Below are positions 1-11,385 of a DNA stretch of 64,000 nt, in pieces; positions within the stretch are counted from its first letter, which is position 1; the number at the start of each line of letters is the position of its first letter. Source of the DNA: Alitta virens (taxonomy: Eukaryota; Annelida; Polychaeta; Phyllodocida; Nereididae); contig OW028574.1 in the NCBI GenBank assembly GCA_932294295.1, forward strand, positions 9,434,215-9,498,214, written 5' to 3'. The notes under the pieces were generated by a model. That model worked only from the letters and a program-made list of their open reading frames with translations. It had not been told where the DNA came from and ran no database searches. The position numbers and the translations under genes are program-made.

Positions 1-171
1 TACCCCATATGCCATCACTGCCTTATCTTATATTAATGGGGATTTTGTGGAGACTGAGGTGTTGTGGCACATTGTCCCAACAGCTCTGCTTAATATGGTA
101 TTTATGGGACACCCAGAGTGACAGGCGTGTGACACATCTTCCCATTGTGTTTGATATCGGCAGGTGCAAGT

Positions 172-426
172 CTTAAAACAGGCATCAACTGGTTGGTAAT
201 ACAGGCTTCACCACATAATGGTTGGTAAAACAGGCATCACCACATACTGGTTTGTAAAACAGCCATCACCACATAGTGTTTAGTAAAACAGTCATCACCA
301 CATAAGGGTTGGTAATACAGGCATAACCATAGTAGGTTGGTAAAACAGGCATCACCACATACTGGTTGGTAAAACAGGCATCACCAGATACTGGTTGGTA
401 AAAGAGGCTTCACCGCATACTGGTTG
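172..426. repeat. 29-bp tandem repeat, about 9 copies
   Basis: Units of about 29 bp follow the pattern GGTTGGTAAAACAGGCATCA followed by CCACATACT, with roughly 5-20% divergence between copies. No spacers, no conserved reading frame and no element boundaries are visible. It is an ordinary intronic minisatellite. Confidence 0.85.
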
Positions 427-1542
427 CCTGCTACTATCCAACCTTCATTGCGGGACAGTATGCCTTAGGTGCAAGGGTTCAGCATTATGAATGAATATAT
501 TTGTTAATTTTCGCCAGTTTATATGCAAATTATGTGGCCAGTAAAAAAATCACCCAGGATTAAAAATGCCACGGGGTTTATCTTGGAAATAATATAAACC
601 TTAAGAAAATGGCTGAAGGGGTGTAAGAGGGTGGAATATCACTGTTGGGGGGCAACTGCGTAGATGAACCAAAAATAGTTTAATGAATAGATTGAGTTGA
701 TCATCGTGTTTCTGTGAGGTAGCCTTCAGAATAGATAAGCCTCAAAATAAGTCTAGTAGAAGAGGGCTTTGAAATGGCGGTAACAGCTAGGACTATAGAG
801 TTAATTTAAATCAAATATCACACTATAAGTATTCAAGGTTACATGATACATTATTGTAAATCGTGTTGTAGTCATTTAGAGTAACTCATGTTTAAAGATT
901 TTCAACTAAAACAAATGAACTGTTGAAATAAGCGGAGGGATGTCTTGGTGTTTCATGCAAAATCACATCCGTGTGCAGTCGTTGCTTGGAGAAAAGTAAG
1001 AAGGCAATAGCTCTGGACAGGGAAGTCTGCCTGGTGACTGCTTTAAACAGTTCCCCTGAGCAAACTGCCATAAATTGAGTGGGCTGGCTCTAGCTCTAGG
1101 CCAACTTTTTTTTTCTTTAATATTTTGGTCATAATATTGATGTCACGATCTCAGGGGGACTATATATTAGGGAAATAGAATTCAGTTAAAGCTCTCTTCC
1201 TTCCAGCACACTGCTGTCTGCTGCCCCTGTTCTGGATAGCTTGGGCTGAAGGTGGAATGTCCTAGATATGGCTCGCTTGCCTGGTGTTTTCAGTGATAGC
1301 GCTATATTGCCTCGATGCTAGATGATCTAAATATCCACTTTTAGTGTGGTATCTTATTGGGGGCAGAAGTAAAGATGACATGGTAAAGCTTGGAGTCAAG
1401 GAAATGTCAGCTAACAGTATTAAATTTAATATTACTGTTGACCCGATGTATATATCTTTATTTGCTGTCATGCTTTGTTGAATTTGGGTAACACACTAAC
1501 GACAATTTAATACCTTGTCTAAATTACACTGGTCTTTGCCCT

Positions 1543-1949
1543 AGGTGATGGGTGGGTGGGTGAGACGGGCTTCACATCCCATATTTTTGCACCCGATAGT
1601 GCTGATCAGGACAGGCAGGTGCCAAGGCAATGAGAATGGGGTGGGGGCCTAGCTCAGAGGTAGCGCTCTGGGCTTCCAACCATTGGGTCCCGGGTTCAAT
1701 TTCCGGTCGAGCCTAAGTTGGATGGCTGTTTCATCCTTCATCTCATTGCCATGGTCCCTGCATGTCCTAATTAGCCCATCAGGTGTAGAAATACCGGACG
1801 TAAAGCCCTAATCACCCACCCACCACCGCCAAGGCAATGAGGCGAATGATGAAGCAACATTTTAACGTAGATTCGAACCAAGGACCCAGTGGTTGACAAC
1901 CCAGCATGCTACTACTGAGCTAAGCCTTACTCCTGTGCCCCGAGGTGAT
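1543..1949 (-). mobile_element. Old SINE (family A), split by a younger SINE
   Basis: The two halves, about 1550-1634 and 1828-1941, read on the minus strand as one tRNA-derived SINE. The right half holds the tRNA part (A box near TTAGCTCAGTAGTAGC, B box near GGTTCGAATC); the left half holds the body and the GGTGGGTGGG end. The 7-bp AGGTGAT at 1543-1549 and 1943-1949 may be its target-site duplication. It is more diverged than the copy inserted into it, which agrees with greater age. Confidence 0.8.
1635..1827 (+). mobile_element. Young full-length SINE (family A) nested in older copy
   Basis: A complete tRNA-derived SINE. Its 5' end carries a Pol III A box (TAGCTCAGAGGTAGCGC) and B box (GGGTTCAATTTCC). 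The anticodon loop reads CTTCCAA, suggesting a glycine (UCC) tRNA ancestor. A body of about 110 bp and a CCCACCCACCACC tail follow. It is flanked by a perfect 14-bp target-site duplication, GCCAAGGCAATGAG, at 1621-1634 and 1828-1841. That duplication comes from the older SINE it landed in. Mobilisation by a LINE is inferred from the duplication. Confidence 0.9.
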
Positions 1950-3365
1950 CGTCATCGCGAGGTGGTCATCAGTTGGGTGTAAATTATAGTTAGATATATG
2001 TTCCCGAATCACTATTTCATGCTGATATTTTTAGAATCAATCAAGAGTTGGATGCATGTTATATGAAACGAGAAAAGCTTCTGGATTGGTATGACCTTGA
2101 AATATATGTCCAAGGTCACCTGCAGCCTATTTACTGGTGTCCCATCAAGTGAGAAGCTGCCTTATTGACCATTATTCGTGATCTGGCTGCCTTTCTCTGA
2201 TAAATGGGTTTGTGTCTGCAAAAATGAGCTCATAACTGGCTATCTGTGGGCTGCCTTATGGAACCTAATTAGCCACTGTGAGGTATAGCAGATGCGCTGA
2301 TTGGTGACTCGATTCAATCACAGACGATTGCAGGAGATGCTTGGCCAGTCCTGATGCTGATGCTGATGCCATCATTGCGGGGTAGGGCATTCCAGGGAGG
2401 GCATTTGTACATTCAATAGGAAGCAAGGGGGAAGATTGCATGTCCTGGTCATTTGTACATTCAGGGGTTCAGTAATAAGGGGTAAAATGCTAGATTTCTG
2501 GTTACCAGGGACACAGAATGAAGTATGAAAAGAGAGGATTGAATTCACCTACTCCCACCCTCCTACTACATATCTAGAATTTAAGCATATATGTATATAT
2601 CCTAATAAAAATACACTGGGGTCCCTCTGGAAACAATATCATGCTCAAATGACTGACATACCTGGCTGTAATTCTTACCCTAATTGAATTTAGCACTTGT
2701 ACTGATACGAGAGGTGAGAAGGAATGCCTTCTAGTTTCTTAGGTGTCACTCGATCTTTATATCATTTCCATTAATACATGAAAAACTATCTGTAGCCTAT
2801 CTGCTACTGGTTAAGACTACAACCCACCAGACTATTCAGTCACGGGCGCCTGGCATTTTGTGTCTGTGTCGCGTATGACGGGAAGAAGCCTGTTTTATCT
2901 CTGAACACCCAATTCAATTTGCCTGTCACATAGGTCAGGGAAATATGGCAGGTTGGTGTGAGGAAACATAGCATACCTGCTCTTGATGCGGTTTGGATGG
3001 GATTTCCACAGCAGCAGTTATCACAGCACCTTCTCATAGTTATGGCTCTCTATGGCTGATTCATGAGCTCTCCTTAATGCTGCTTTCTCGGGTCTAGTCA
3101 TTGAGGCTAAACCCACATTCGGCCTCTACTGATACCTGGCTTATGTTTGGGGTTCGGGCCAGGTCTATTCTGTAGTGATTTTGTATTTACGATGCTTGGG
3201 CCTCTGATAGTTAATTTCCTTGTTAGTCTATAGAAGAGTATGACCTGTCTGGTGGTATTTCTAATCTAAGATATTACAAGAACCATGGCGCCAATAGACT
3301 ACTCTTGGCTTCGTTATTACGTCACATTTCATGTACAGAATATTGACTAAACAACCTGGTTCTGG

Positions 3366-3550
3366 GTGGATGGTGGTTAAGGGCTTTACATCCTGTATTT
3401 CTGCACCTGATGGGCTAATTCGGACAGGCAGGGACTATGGCAATGAGATGATGGATGTAACAGCCGTCCAACTTAGGCTCGACCGGGAATTGAACCCGGG
3501 ACCCAGTGGTTGGAAGCCAGCACGCTTCCGCTGAGCTAGGCGCCCCTACC
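3366..3550 (-). mobile_element. SINE family A, minus strand
   Basis: Near full-length copy in reverse. The tRNA part lies at about 3475-3550 (B box complement GGGAATTGAACCC, A box complement GCTGAGCTAGGCG). The body with the TTTACATCCTGTATTTCTGCA segment lies at 3366-3470. No clean target-site duplication was found. The short open frame across it is just SINE sequence. Confidence 0.88.
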
Positions 3551-4489
3551 CACTCTTAAGCAACAAGGTTAATAAAAATGATTAATATATGAGTAGTGAT
3601 TTTCACACTTGTATTCATGGTGATCTTACAGCAATGGAGGTCTCATCAAAGTGGGTCACCTTCGATTCTGGAGAAGCACTTGAACATTTTCTAATTCAGA
3701 CAACATATTCTCTAATATGAATGCCACTACATAAATTGTAACAGTTAACAATTTTTTTTTTTCATCCTATTTTCCGCGTGGGCCATTACACTGAATATTT
3801 CCTGAAATTCTTTAATTCTAATGCAATGGCATAGGTCTGTCGTCTACTCGTTCAATCCTTTGTCATTGTGAAATACATTAGAGAGATTTCAGGAGAATTA
3901 CGAAAGCACATTTTACCCACCCACTAAGACTGGTTTACTGAGGTCTAACGCCTCTGCAATTCACAGAATACACATAGGGAAGCACATTGTTGGGGCATAT
4001 CACTTTGTGGCTAAGTTGGCCCGCATTGACATCCATTCAACCGGTCAGTAGGTAAATAGCGGGCCCGGCTAGCGGAGTCAGCAGACTGCGGACCGAGCGG
4101 ACATTAGTGCCAGGGGTTCTTTTGACTGAGCCATGCATGGGACGTGGCATACTGATCAGTTGTGAGCCAGTTGGATCTGTTGCAGATAGTTAGGGGAGAC
4201 ACAGGGTGACCCTGAAAGATCCATCTTAGTGCTGCCACCTGGTCTGTCCGAAGGCTATTTTTCAAGGGCAGGGCTCTTTTCATTCTTTCGACTTCTTTTT
4301 GAAAAGAGGGGAATCTTAGGGTCTCCGAGGCTGACCACGCACTTTTTTTTTAGTTCAACTGACCTATAAATGTCATGGTATGCAAAGAGTGAGCCTAAGT
4401 ATTAAACTAAAGACCACATGTGGTCCGATGGTAGACTGAGACTTTAGCAAGCTTCATGGTCCCAAGATAAAAATCAAATTGAATAGATC

Positions 4490-4760
4490 CATGGATAGAT
4501 AGATATGGAAAGTGCAGCCCTCTAAAGCAAGTTCTTGCCGCTATCTTGATAGGAGGAGTCCACCCATGTTACACATTTACCCCATGGGTGCGTTCTTTTA
4601 CTTGCCTCAGCATAGACACTGAGTACAAGGGACCGCCAATTTAAATAATCCAACGACATCCAGCTGGGATGTTGCTTATGAAGTGTGCCCGGGTCTGGAA
4701 TTGAACCCGGGTCCTTCAGAGGAGCAGGCGAGCGTCTTACCGCTAGAACACCCAGCTGCC
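4490..4760 (-). mobile_element. SINE family B, full length, minus strand
   Basis: A second tRNA-derived SINE, unrelated to family A outside its tRNA part. On the minus strand it starts GGCAGCTGGGTGTTCTAGCGG (A box region; 4740-4760) and has a B box GGGTTCAATTCC near 4693-4704. A body of about 170 bp follows, ending GGGCTGCACTTTCCATATC and a short (TATC) tail at 4490-4510. The same body is recognisable at 19.0, 41.7-41.9 and 47.05 kb, which defines the family within this window. Confidence 0.88.
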
Positions 4761-5576
4761 AAACTTGTGCAGGACTACTATAATATTCACAATGCCAAAC
4801 CACTAGTAAGATGATGTAGCTTTGAACGTGACATAATGAGAAATATACCAGCTAGGTCATGACAGTATTGCAACCACAAAATAATCATTTCTTTGTATTT
4901 AATATTTTCATTTGTGTTTCATTTTTAATTACAAAATACGATTCATATGGACTAACTCTATTTAAGTAATGATGCAAAGTTCATTCATCATCGCGTCTTA
5001 TTTTTCAATAGAAGCAAAATTCATTACACTAAGGAGATTTGGTTTTATGAATCATGCCATAAATTCTTAATTAAAAATAGATTGGAGGCGTGTTGGGATC
5101 TTGCAAGAAATGACAGTATCAACTTTTGAAGAGGGAAATTGATTTAATTATAACTCAGTTCAATTAGCGGAGTCTACTTCAACAATTCTGACAAAGGAAA
5201 AGATGGCGACTTCATTACTTCATTAAGAAGGTGTGGATGAATAAACCTGGATGAGGGGGAGGGGGTAACTTGAAATTTCATTGAGATTTCTTTACAAATA
5301 AACTTTTTTGGGCTGTTTGACTTTTTGATATCATACTGGCACCATGAAAACTCTGATAAGACATTGGTTACTTAATTTTATTTTTTTTTGTTAGCAGAAT
5401 TGATATTTTAAGGGCTTTTCCCATAGCAGTGAGGGAAAGAATCTTGCACTTGACAATAATAAAATAAAATTAAAATTTTTCTTACAGATGAGATTTCCTC
5501 AGTGACCAAATTTTGTTCTCATGTTGACTTGGTGGTTGCCACATGTATTGTCCTTGCATTGTGCAAGTCATAAAAC

Positions 5577-5654
5577 TGCATGAGTGACTGTTTTGACTAA
5601 CCCGTTTTGACTAACCCGATTTGACTAACCTGAATTTGTCTTTGACGCATGCAG
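5577..5654 (+). promoter_or_regulatory. NRXN1: Candidate splice-control region before SS2 microexon
   Basis: Just upstream of the candidate microexon a 14-bp unit is repeated three times, each containing GACTAAC, a near-perfect branch-point sequence. The branch adenines would be at about 5600, 5614 and 5628, that is 54, 40 and 26 nt before the AG. A perfect TGCATG sits at 5577-5582 and a GCATG at 5647-5651 overlaps the acceptor. (T)GCATG is the binding motif of RBFOX splicing factors, which usually repress an exon when bound upstream. The function is inferred. Confidence 0.45.
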
Positions 5655-5681
5655 CTGATCCGGGATCGAGGTATATGCCAC
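5655..5681 (+). CDS. NRXN1: Candidate neurexin SS2 alternative microexon (27 nt)
   Basis: A 27-nt exon candidate bounded by GCATGCAG and GTGAGT. It is phase 0 at both ends and encodes LIRDRGICH. The next neurexin exon, at 9886, also begins in phase 0 at the residue where vertebrate SS2 inserts sit, so inclusion or skipping would keep the frame. The vertebrate SS2 insert is known as HSGIGHAM with an optional further seven residues; the G-I-x-H core is matched here by G-I-C-H. The position, 4.2 kb upstream of the LNS2 exon, the triple branch-point array and the strong donor all fit. SS2 inserts lie in a loop at the calcium-dependent rim of LNS2 and tune ligand binding. The match is short, so a chance splice-site pair cannot be excluded. 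Confidence 0.5.
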
Positions 5682-6549
5682 GTGAGTATTAAATATTTAT
5701 GGATTCATATTTTATCAGTTATTAGCCTGTGGTTTCATTTGTACTATGTCATTATAAGCTAATGTGTGAGTTTCTTATTTTTGCCTATGTTGTCATTGTA
5801 TTACTATTCTTGCCCTATTTCAAATATCACTTATCAGAATATCGTAAGAGCTTTTTAACAAATCGTGACTGTCTCACATACAAATCTCTTGAAAGGAAAA
5901 TTTGATCATATCAGACTACTACTAGCATTCCGTTTTATATCGACATAACAATTGCTGGGAGCTGCTCGTTGGACATCATTTTGTGTTCTGACCACCGGCC
6001 GTCCAACTGCTGAAAATATTCACCAGAGACAAATCAAGTATTTTCCATATTTCTGAACATTTTGTGTAAACTTCAAGTATCCTGGTCCACGAATAAACAC
6101 TATTTTCATTGCTCTAAACATGGATCCATAATTTTCTAGCAGGTCCTAATCAAGCATTAAAGTTTAACTTTATCTGCGGCTGATTTTCCCTGAGACAACA
6201 AGTGGAGATGAGTATTCGCTGGCCCGCTGCGACTAGCTGACGCAGTACGCAGGTAGGGTCATTTACCAGGAGGGATTCCTCCCGGTAGCGTGCGTGCGCA
6301 TCATACGCTTTGACATTGGGAGTGCGTGGACCAGAACGTGTTCCCCAGTCTAAAAAAAAGGACAGCCAATCAGAAAATTCAGTGCTTGGCCAATCAGCCA
6401 TGGGAGATGAACAGCACCGACCTGCCTTTCGCGTTCACGCTTAGGCGGGTCCCAGCCAAAGATGAGCACAGGTGTCTCACTCGCGGCATGTTTGTCCTTT
6501 GAACATTAGAGATGTTTGCTAGAACATGTCAACCGCAAAAATGATGTTG

Positions 6550-6602
6550 GAATCTCAGCTGTGAATCTCAGCTGTGCATCTCAGCTGTGCATCTCAGCTG
6601 TA
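6550..6602. repeat. 13-bp tandem repeat, about 4 copies
   Basis: ATCTCAGCTGTG(C/A) is repeated four times. Each unit contains the E-box CAGCTG, so the cluster offers four closely spaced E-boxes. Whether this matters for regulation is unknown. Confidence 0.8.
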
Positions 6603-6789
6603 AACATGGCAGCTGCTCCATAATCCGAATTGATGATTAAATCCCTGGGCCCAGCTGCCAGCTAAAAATAAACCTGCATTAGATTATTATTTGTCCTGCT
6701 GAGCTTATCTGAGCATAACAAGTGTTCCATCAACAGGGTACTCCGTTGCTAGGCAGTGAGAGTATGATAACCTCATCAGTCACGTGGTC

Positions 6790-6868
6790 AACTGGTTGGG
6801 CAAGTGGTTCAAGTGTTTTGGCTAGCTAGTGCCAGGCATTGCAGTCCCAGGTTCGATTCTGGGCTGGT
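6790..6868 (+). mobile_element. tRNA-like SINE fragment
   Basis: GGGCAAGTGGTTCAAGTG resembles a Pol III A box and CCAGGTTCGATTCTGG is a good B box with its T-stem. The distance between them fits a type with a long variable arm (Ser/Leu-like). The acceptor ends do not pair, so it is read as a SINE remnant and not a tRNA gene. Confidence 0.5.
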
Positions 6869-7380
6869 CTAAATACCAGGTATTTTTTACACTGAGTTTA
6901 GAGCAGTTCTTTATTGTTCCATCAAATAAACAGTGTGTAGCAAGACTATTACCAAGTTCGCCTTCATATCTACGATGAAAGTTGATGTTATTCTATCATA
7001 AATTGTTTAATAGGACTGTTAAAATCACTGCATACCAAATAAGTTTCATACTAATACTCTCGAATTACGATAGCTGAAGGTTCAATGTCATATAACCTTC
7101 AAATACACTGAATATCTAATGCATGAATATCAAGTGTAATTACAATTTATATCTTGGAATATGATTTTGCGAAATTAATTATAACGTCACATGTAATACG
7201 TAATTATATATATAATTATGACACCTAATCTACCTTTAATCAATTAACGTTGACATATTCCTGTTAAATTTTCATTAGAATAGATCATTATTATTATTTT
7301 TTTAATTATATATATATATATATTGTTTTGTATATACCGTATATATCATTTTTTATTTATTTTTTATTTTTTTGTAATAT

Positions 7381-7450
7381 GGGGCCAATCCCATTAAGCT
7401 ACGTATATGCTTCATTGGCTCCTGCATTACTGTGAAATAAAGTAATCAAT
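7381..7450 (+). mobile_element. LINE 3' end with hairpin and poly(A) signal
   Basis: GGGGCCAAT at 7381-7389 pairs with ATTGGCTCC at 7414-7422 (one mismatch), and an AATAAA at 7436-7441 follows, then AGTAATCAATC. A terminal stem-loop followed by AATAAA is typical of non-LTR (L2/CR1-like) 3' UTRs of invertebrates. No coding part is attached. The upstream AT-rich tract from 7260 may belong to the same element. Confidence 0.5.
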
Positions 7451-9355
7451 CTTTATCAAGGGATTTCAGCATTAACATCTTTCTAAATTTAATGTAGTAA
7501 CCCCAAAATGTTTGTGTCTTAATATTCCGGAACGCTTTCATTTATCAATTAAAGCACTTCGTCTTCATTATGATATATCATTCTTTTGAAATCTTCCATT
7601 CTTTGCACTCTTATGAAGACATATATATCTTATCTTCCTTTTCACAGAGCTCAGCCGGTCCTTCTTTGTTTGTGAAGATAAATTGGGTTGTTGAGAAGGT
7701 TTTTCAGTTCATTTTTCTCCCAGTTGTTCTTGAGAGCTCTGTATTTTTCCATTTATACCAGCGCAGGTGAAAAAACATTGTTTGGTAATTAAGAATCTCA
7801 TGAAATAAAACCGACTGCTCTGTGAAAGTTCTACACGAATGCTGCTGTCAAATCTGAGACCAGCAGTGCAAGGATTTTTCTCTCCAGGATGCAATGGTGA
7901 ATTTTGTTTTGTAAGATATTTGTATAGCCTCCTATCTCGAAATGTGCATTCAAGTAATCAAAAATCAGCTCCAACAGACCCATTCAGCATCTAATATCTA
8001 GATTTTTCTAATAATGATAATTGTGTGAATTCTCCTCCCGACCATTTCATTTCTATTTTGAATTCTTCCAAACTAGGTCTGCCTTGCCCTGGGCCACAAT
8101 CAGGAATATTGCCAACTGCTCAATTTTCGAGGCATTTATTTTCGATTTTTACTTTCCACGTCTTATTATGGTTGAGAATTCATCATTCATTCAGACCTGG
8201 AGCCCAGCAGACCACTCAATAGGCTGGAGGCTGTTGTCACCCAGGGCAAGGGTAAAACTGAGAATGTTGTTGATTTTTTTTAACCCTTCGTTATGATCAC
8301 CCCTTTCCAAGTCCTTAATTAGAGACCCATGAAGAAAAATTACACAAAAATGCATACAAATGGAATACTATTTACAGGCAACTTTGTAGACTTGGAAACT
8401 TTTAACGTCATGTGAATCCAGGAGACTCGTTGACTGAGGCAGTCCTTAAGCCCTGCATCCACGTGACATCCTCTGGAGTTTAGTTCCAAGTCCATCAAAG
8501 TGACTTATTCATCCGAAGTCCAATTTTTCTGATTGCAGGTCTTGATTTACTTTATTAACTTAGGACAGTTGAAAGTCTTCTAAAAAATACAGATGAGTCC
8601 AACAATCATATAAGCCCAAATAAAAAGCTCATTGTTTATTTTGTGTGCTTTACATCAGAGGCAAATTACAGCTAATTAGCAATTGGTTAGCATGACAGAC
8701 TTGTGTGACAGGACACTGTTCATGAGCCACAGCTCAATCCCTGTCCCACCATCGGGGAAGCAACCTGCTGGTAAATGGCCACTCAATGGTTTCCTATGGT
8801 TACATCAGGTACTGCGTTGCCAGATACAAATACTATACCCCTTCCAGAGAGATTTGTTATTTTGGCCAAGTGTTCCATCCCAAATCTTCATCAGATGGGG
8901 CATATGGGATGCTGTCATTGTGTCATTTCTGATTCGACATGTCGCCTTCTCCAGACCTCCATGCTAAAACACACAATTGGCAATGAGGCGACATGGCCCT
9001 TCCTTAGCATGCTCTTGGATAATGCTCATTATTCTGACATTATCAACTGTTACCATGGCAACTATTGTAGCATTCCTTTTGGGAGTAGTCCCCTGGCCCC
9101 GCAATTTGCTTCAACCAAAAAAGAAAATCGCATTGGGCCCAATAAATGCAATTGAGTCTCTGCAAGATCTTCCACTTCTCTATTTCCTTCTCTTCTCTTC
9201 TGCGCTGAATTTGCTTTCTTCAATGAGTTGCTGTTTGGAAGCTCCATGAATATGGAGTTGTTCGTGTATTCATATTAGAAATATGTTTAATTACTTTTAC
9301 AATTATTTTTCAGTTGACAACTGAATTTTATCTTTTGTTATGCACTTAAGCCAAT

Positions 9356-9418
9356 AGTTGAGTGGCCCAGTGGTAAATTGCTATTCAGTTCATTTGACGG
9401 TAATGGGTTCGGAATCGA
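9356..9418 (+). mobile_element. Degenerate tRNA-like segment
   Basis: GTGGCCCAGTGGTAAATTGC fits an A box and GGGTTCGGAATCG is a B box with one extra base. It is probably a decayed SINE head. Nothing recognisable follows. Confidence 0.35.
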
Positions 9419-9574
9419 TGGTAGCACTGCTGTGATTTTCATACGTTGTTCGCTTGAAATGCTATGAAATGTTATGTTGTTATGTTCTAATATATCTATT
9501 ATCTAAGTGTCAGTTGTACCTAGTGAGTTTTAAATTTCAGTTAAATTCCACTTGATTTATTGTATACACTGTTG

Positions 9575-9670
9575 TAAGGGGGGGGGGCCCTTTGTCAGCA
9601 ACAGCATGGCTGTCTTGGGAGGGCCCTCCTGAGCTTGTATATTATTATATACTTTTTCAAATAAATTTGT
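9575..9670 (+). mobile_element. Possible retroelement 3' end
   Basis: A G-run with GGGGCCC pairs with GGGCCCTCC about 35 nt later, and AAATAAAT follows at 9659-9666. The layout (GC-rich hairpin then poly(A) signal) resembles other LINE 3' ends, but there is no coding sequence to confirm it. Confidence 0.35.
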
Positions 9671-9885
9671 TCTGAGTTCTGTTGGTTGTGCCTTTTAGGA
9701 GGTGATTATGTTGAGACAGATAAATCACCTCAGTAGGCCTAAATCTGTAAATGTGCATCACAGTTTGGACTCCCGGCTCTGTCGTCTCATCCTTACGTCT
9801 GCTCATGGCAGCTGACACATTTCCAGATCAGTAGCAGAAACTAGCTGTACAAATTGCAAAAACGAGTGATTTTGTTGTGTTTCAG

Positions 9886-10044
9886 GTCACAGTCCAAGTG
9901 GACGACACTTACAAAAGAACTGGAACGATTGTCGGGGATTTCACCATGTTGTCGAGCAACGAGCTCTACTTGGGCGGAAGTCCCAATACCGCCATCTTGC
10001 CTGGGTCAAAGGTCAAGGACAATTTCAGGGGATGTCTGCGCAAG
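9886..10044 (+). CDS. NRXN1: Neurexin exon: C-terminal part of LNS2
   Basis: This 159-nt exon encodes 53 residues of alpha-neurexin, a presynaptic single-pass adhesion protein that binds neuroligins, dystroglycan, neurexophilin-like and other partners. It is phase 0 at both ends, with acceptor TTGTGTTTCAG and donor AAG/GTAGGT. The peptide begins VTVQVDD and contains LYLGGSPNT and NFRGCLRK, the standard last strands of a laminin-G/LNS domain: L-Y-x-G-G, then F-x-G-C-L with the domain's conserved cysteine. It matches vertebrate neurexin LNS2 (YVGGSPSTADLPGS ... NNFMGCLKE) position by position. The exon starts exactly at the residue following the SS2 insertion point. It joins in frame to the exon at 24407. 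An alpha isoform is implied, because beta forms lack LNS2. Confidence 0.95.
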
Positions 10045-11385
10045 GTAGGTCAATTGCCAGGGTTAATGCCTACCCATTGCTCATGGGGGTGATGTATTTT
10101 GTAATGTATTTGGTGATTTAGTGTAATGCAATATGCTGTTACAGTGTAACCAATTCGCCAGTGGTTCAAAGAGCCATGAATCAGATAAATTAGCTATTTA
10201 TATTAGGTATTAAGGAGATTTTGAATGACCTTGGATTTTAACTGATTGTGACGTCACAGATTGGTTTCGTGTCCAAACAATCATCTCCAAGGTTACGGAG
10301 GCCTCCATGGGTATAAAATAATGGGAGGTGAACTTCCAAGAATAAATCTCCGTAATGGTTTTGCCAAAAATTGATATACTGTGAATAAAACAGGCAAAAT
10401 TGTCAGTGTAGGCAGGGAGGGGGATGCCTACACTATGGCATAGGTATTCATGTACTTTAAAAGGCTGCTGCTCTTCTAATATTGGTCCGATTTTCGTCAA
10501 ATAAAGACTGAATTGTCCAGGAAAATTTGTAGAATTTATATTTATATACAATAGATAAATACATTTCTGAGTAAAGAATGGAGTATACAAAGCACAGACA
10601 CTGGTCTCAATGAGGCAGTAGCCATCATACTGTATTAAAGTGTTTACATTGTAGGCCTAGTGTTGCTAGCATTCTACACACAACACCAGGTATCTATTCT
10701 TTTTTTTAAAAGAATATTCTTGTTACACCCTCCATTGAAAGTAAAGAACACAGTTCTCTTCAACGGATTTCGTAGCTACAGCACTCTTAACACAGAGTTG
10801 GGCTTTCTAGGAATTAAGAGGAATTAACTCCCCGATAAGGCAGGAAAAATGGAATGCAAAGGCTTTCCTAAAATTGATGGTTTTCAAGAGAAAACAATTT
10901 GCTTGTGATAGTCAGATTCGATTTTATCTCTATTTTTGACAAGAGATTTGGTGATGGTATCAGACGATTTTTCCTTAAAAAGAATTTTGTCATCATTTTG
11001 GCTGATAGATTTAAGAAAATTTCAAAAGAGAAGTGCATTAACATGTAATATCAATAGTATAACACTTTGATGTTTGCACAGAAATACACTTTGAAACATA
11101 ATTTTAGAGTGACATTTGGTCCAAGATATTGACTTTTTATTACTATTACCTTAACATAAGCGGGTATCGTAACAAGTCAAGAAAGATCTTTCAGGTAACG
11201 TGAAGTTAACCATAATTTTTTTGTTGCCTTCACGACAAATGCGTCAAATTATTTGTTCAGGGGCGGTTACCACATAAATATGTATGGTAAGCAGAAAGCG
11301 GGTTACCATTGTTGAATCTTATTTCGATCCATGCATAAGTAAGCATCATTATGATAAAGAACAACCCTTTTTTCTAGACACAGAG

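Larger units (their letters stand above)
1..5654 (+). other. NRXN1: Neurexin intron, 5' part visible
   Basis: This stretch lies upstream of the candidate SS2 microexon and is read as intron of the neurexin gene. The first half of LNS2, which must precede the microexon, was looked for on the + strand and not found, so it probably lies before the window. Besides the repeats listed separately (29-bp tandem repeat, SINEs at 1.5-1.9, 3.4 and 4.5-4.8 kb) the rest is AT-rich sequence in which I see nothing recognisable. That the whole stretch is one intron is an inference. Confidence 0.6.
5682..9885 (+). other. NRXN1: Neurexin intron between SS2 microexon and LNS2 exon
   Basis: About 4.2 kb of AT-rich intron. 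It holds a short 13-bp tandem repeat near 6550, a LINE 3' end at 7.4 kb, another possible retroelement 3' end at 9.6 kb and two tRNA-like segments. A second SS2 microexon, corresponding to the optional VNKLHCS part in vertebrates, was sought and not found. The remaining sequence shows nothing I recognise. Confidence 0.5.

Noticed and set aside
1..119. Open frame at the window edge containing a W-H-I-V block, considered as the missing LNS2 exon
   Set aside because: Flanking residues do not match neurexin LNS2, and no donor in the right phase follows.
1635..1720. tRNA-like folds here and at 3.5, 4.7, 16.25 and 31.9 kb taken as tRNA genes
   Set aside because: Acceptor stems do not pair, a conserved non-tRNA body and tail follow, and target-site duplications are present: they are SINE heads.
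7632..7672. 24-nt block between a CACAG and GTGAAG as a second SS2 microexon
   Set aside because: The encoded SSAGPSLF does not resemble the known SS2 second part, and the donor is weak.
10007..10019. GGGTCAAAGGTCA (DR1-like) inside the LNS2 exon
   Set aside because: It is coding sequence for GSKVK; the motif follows from the codons.
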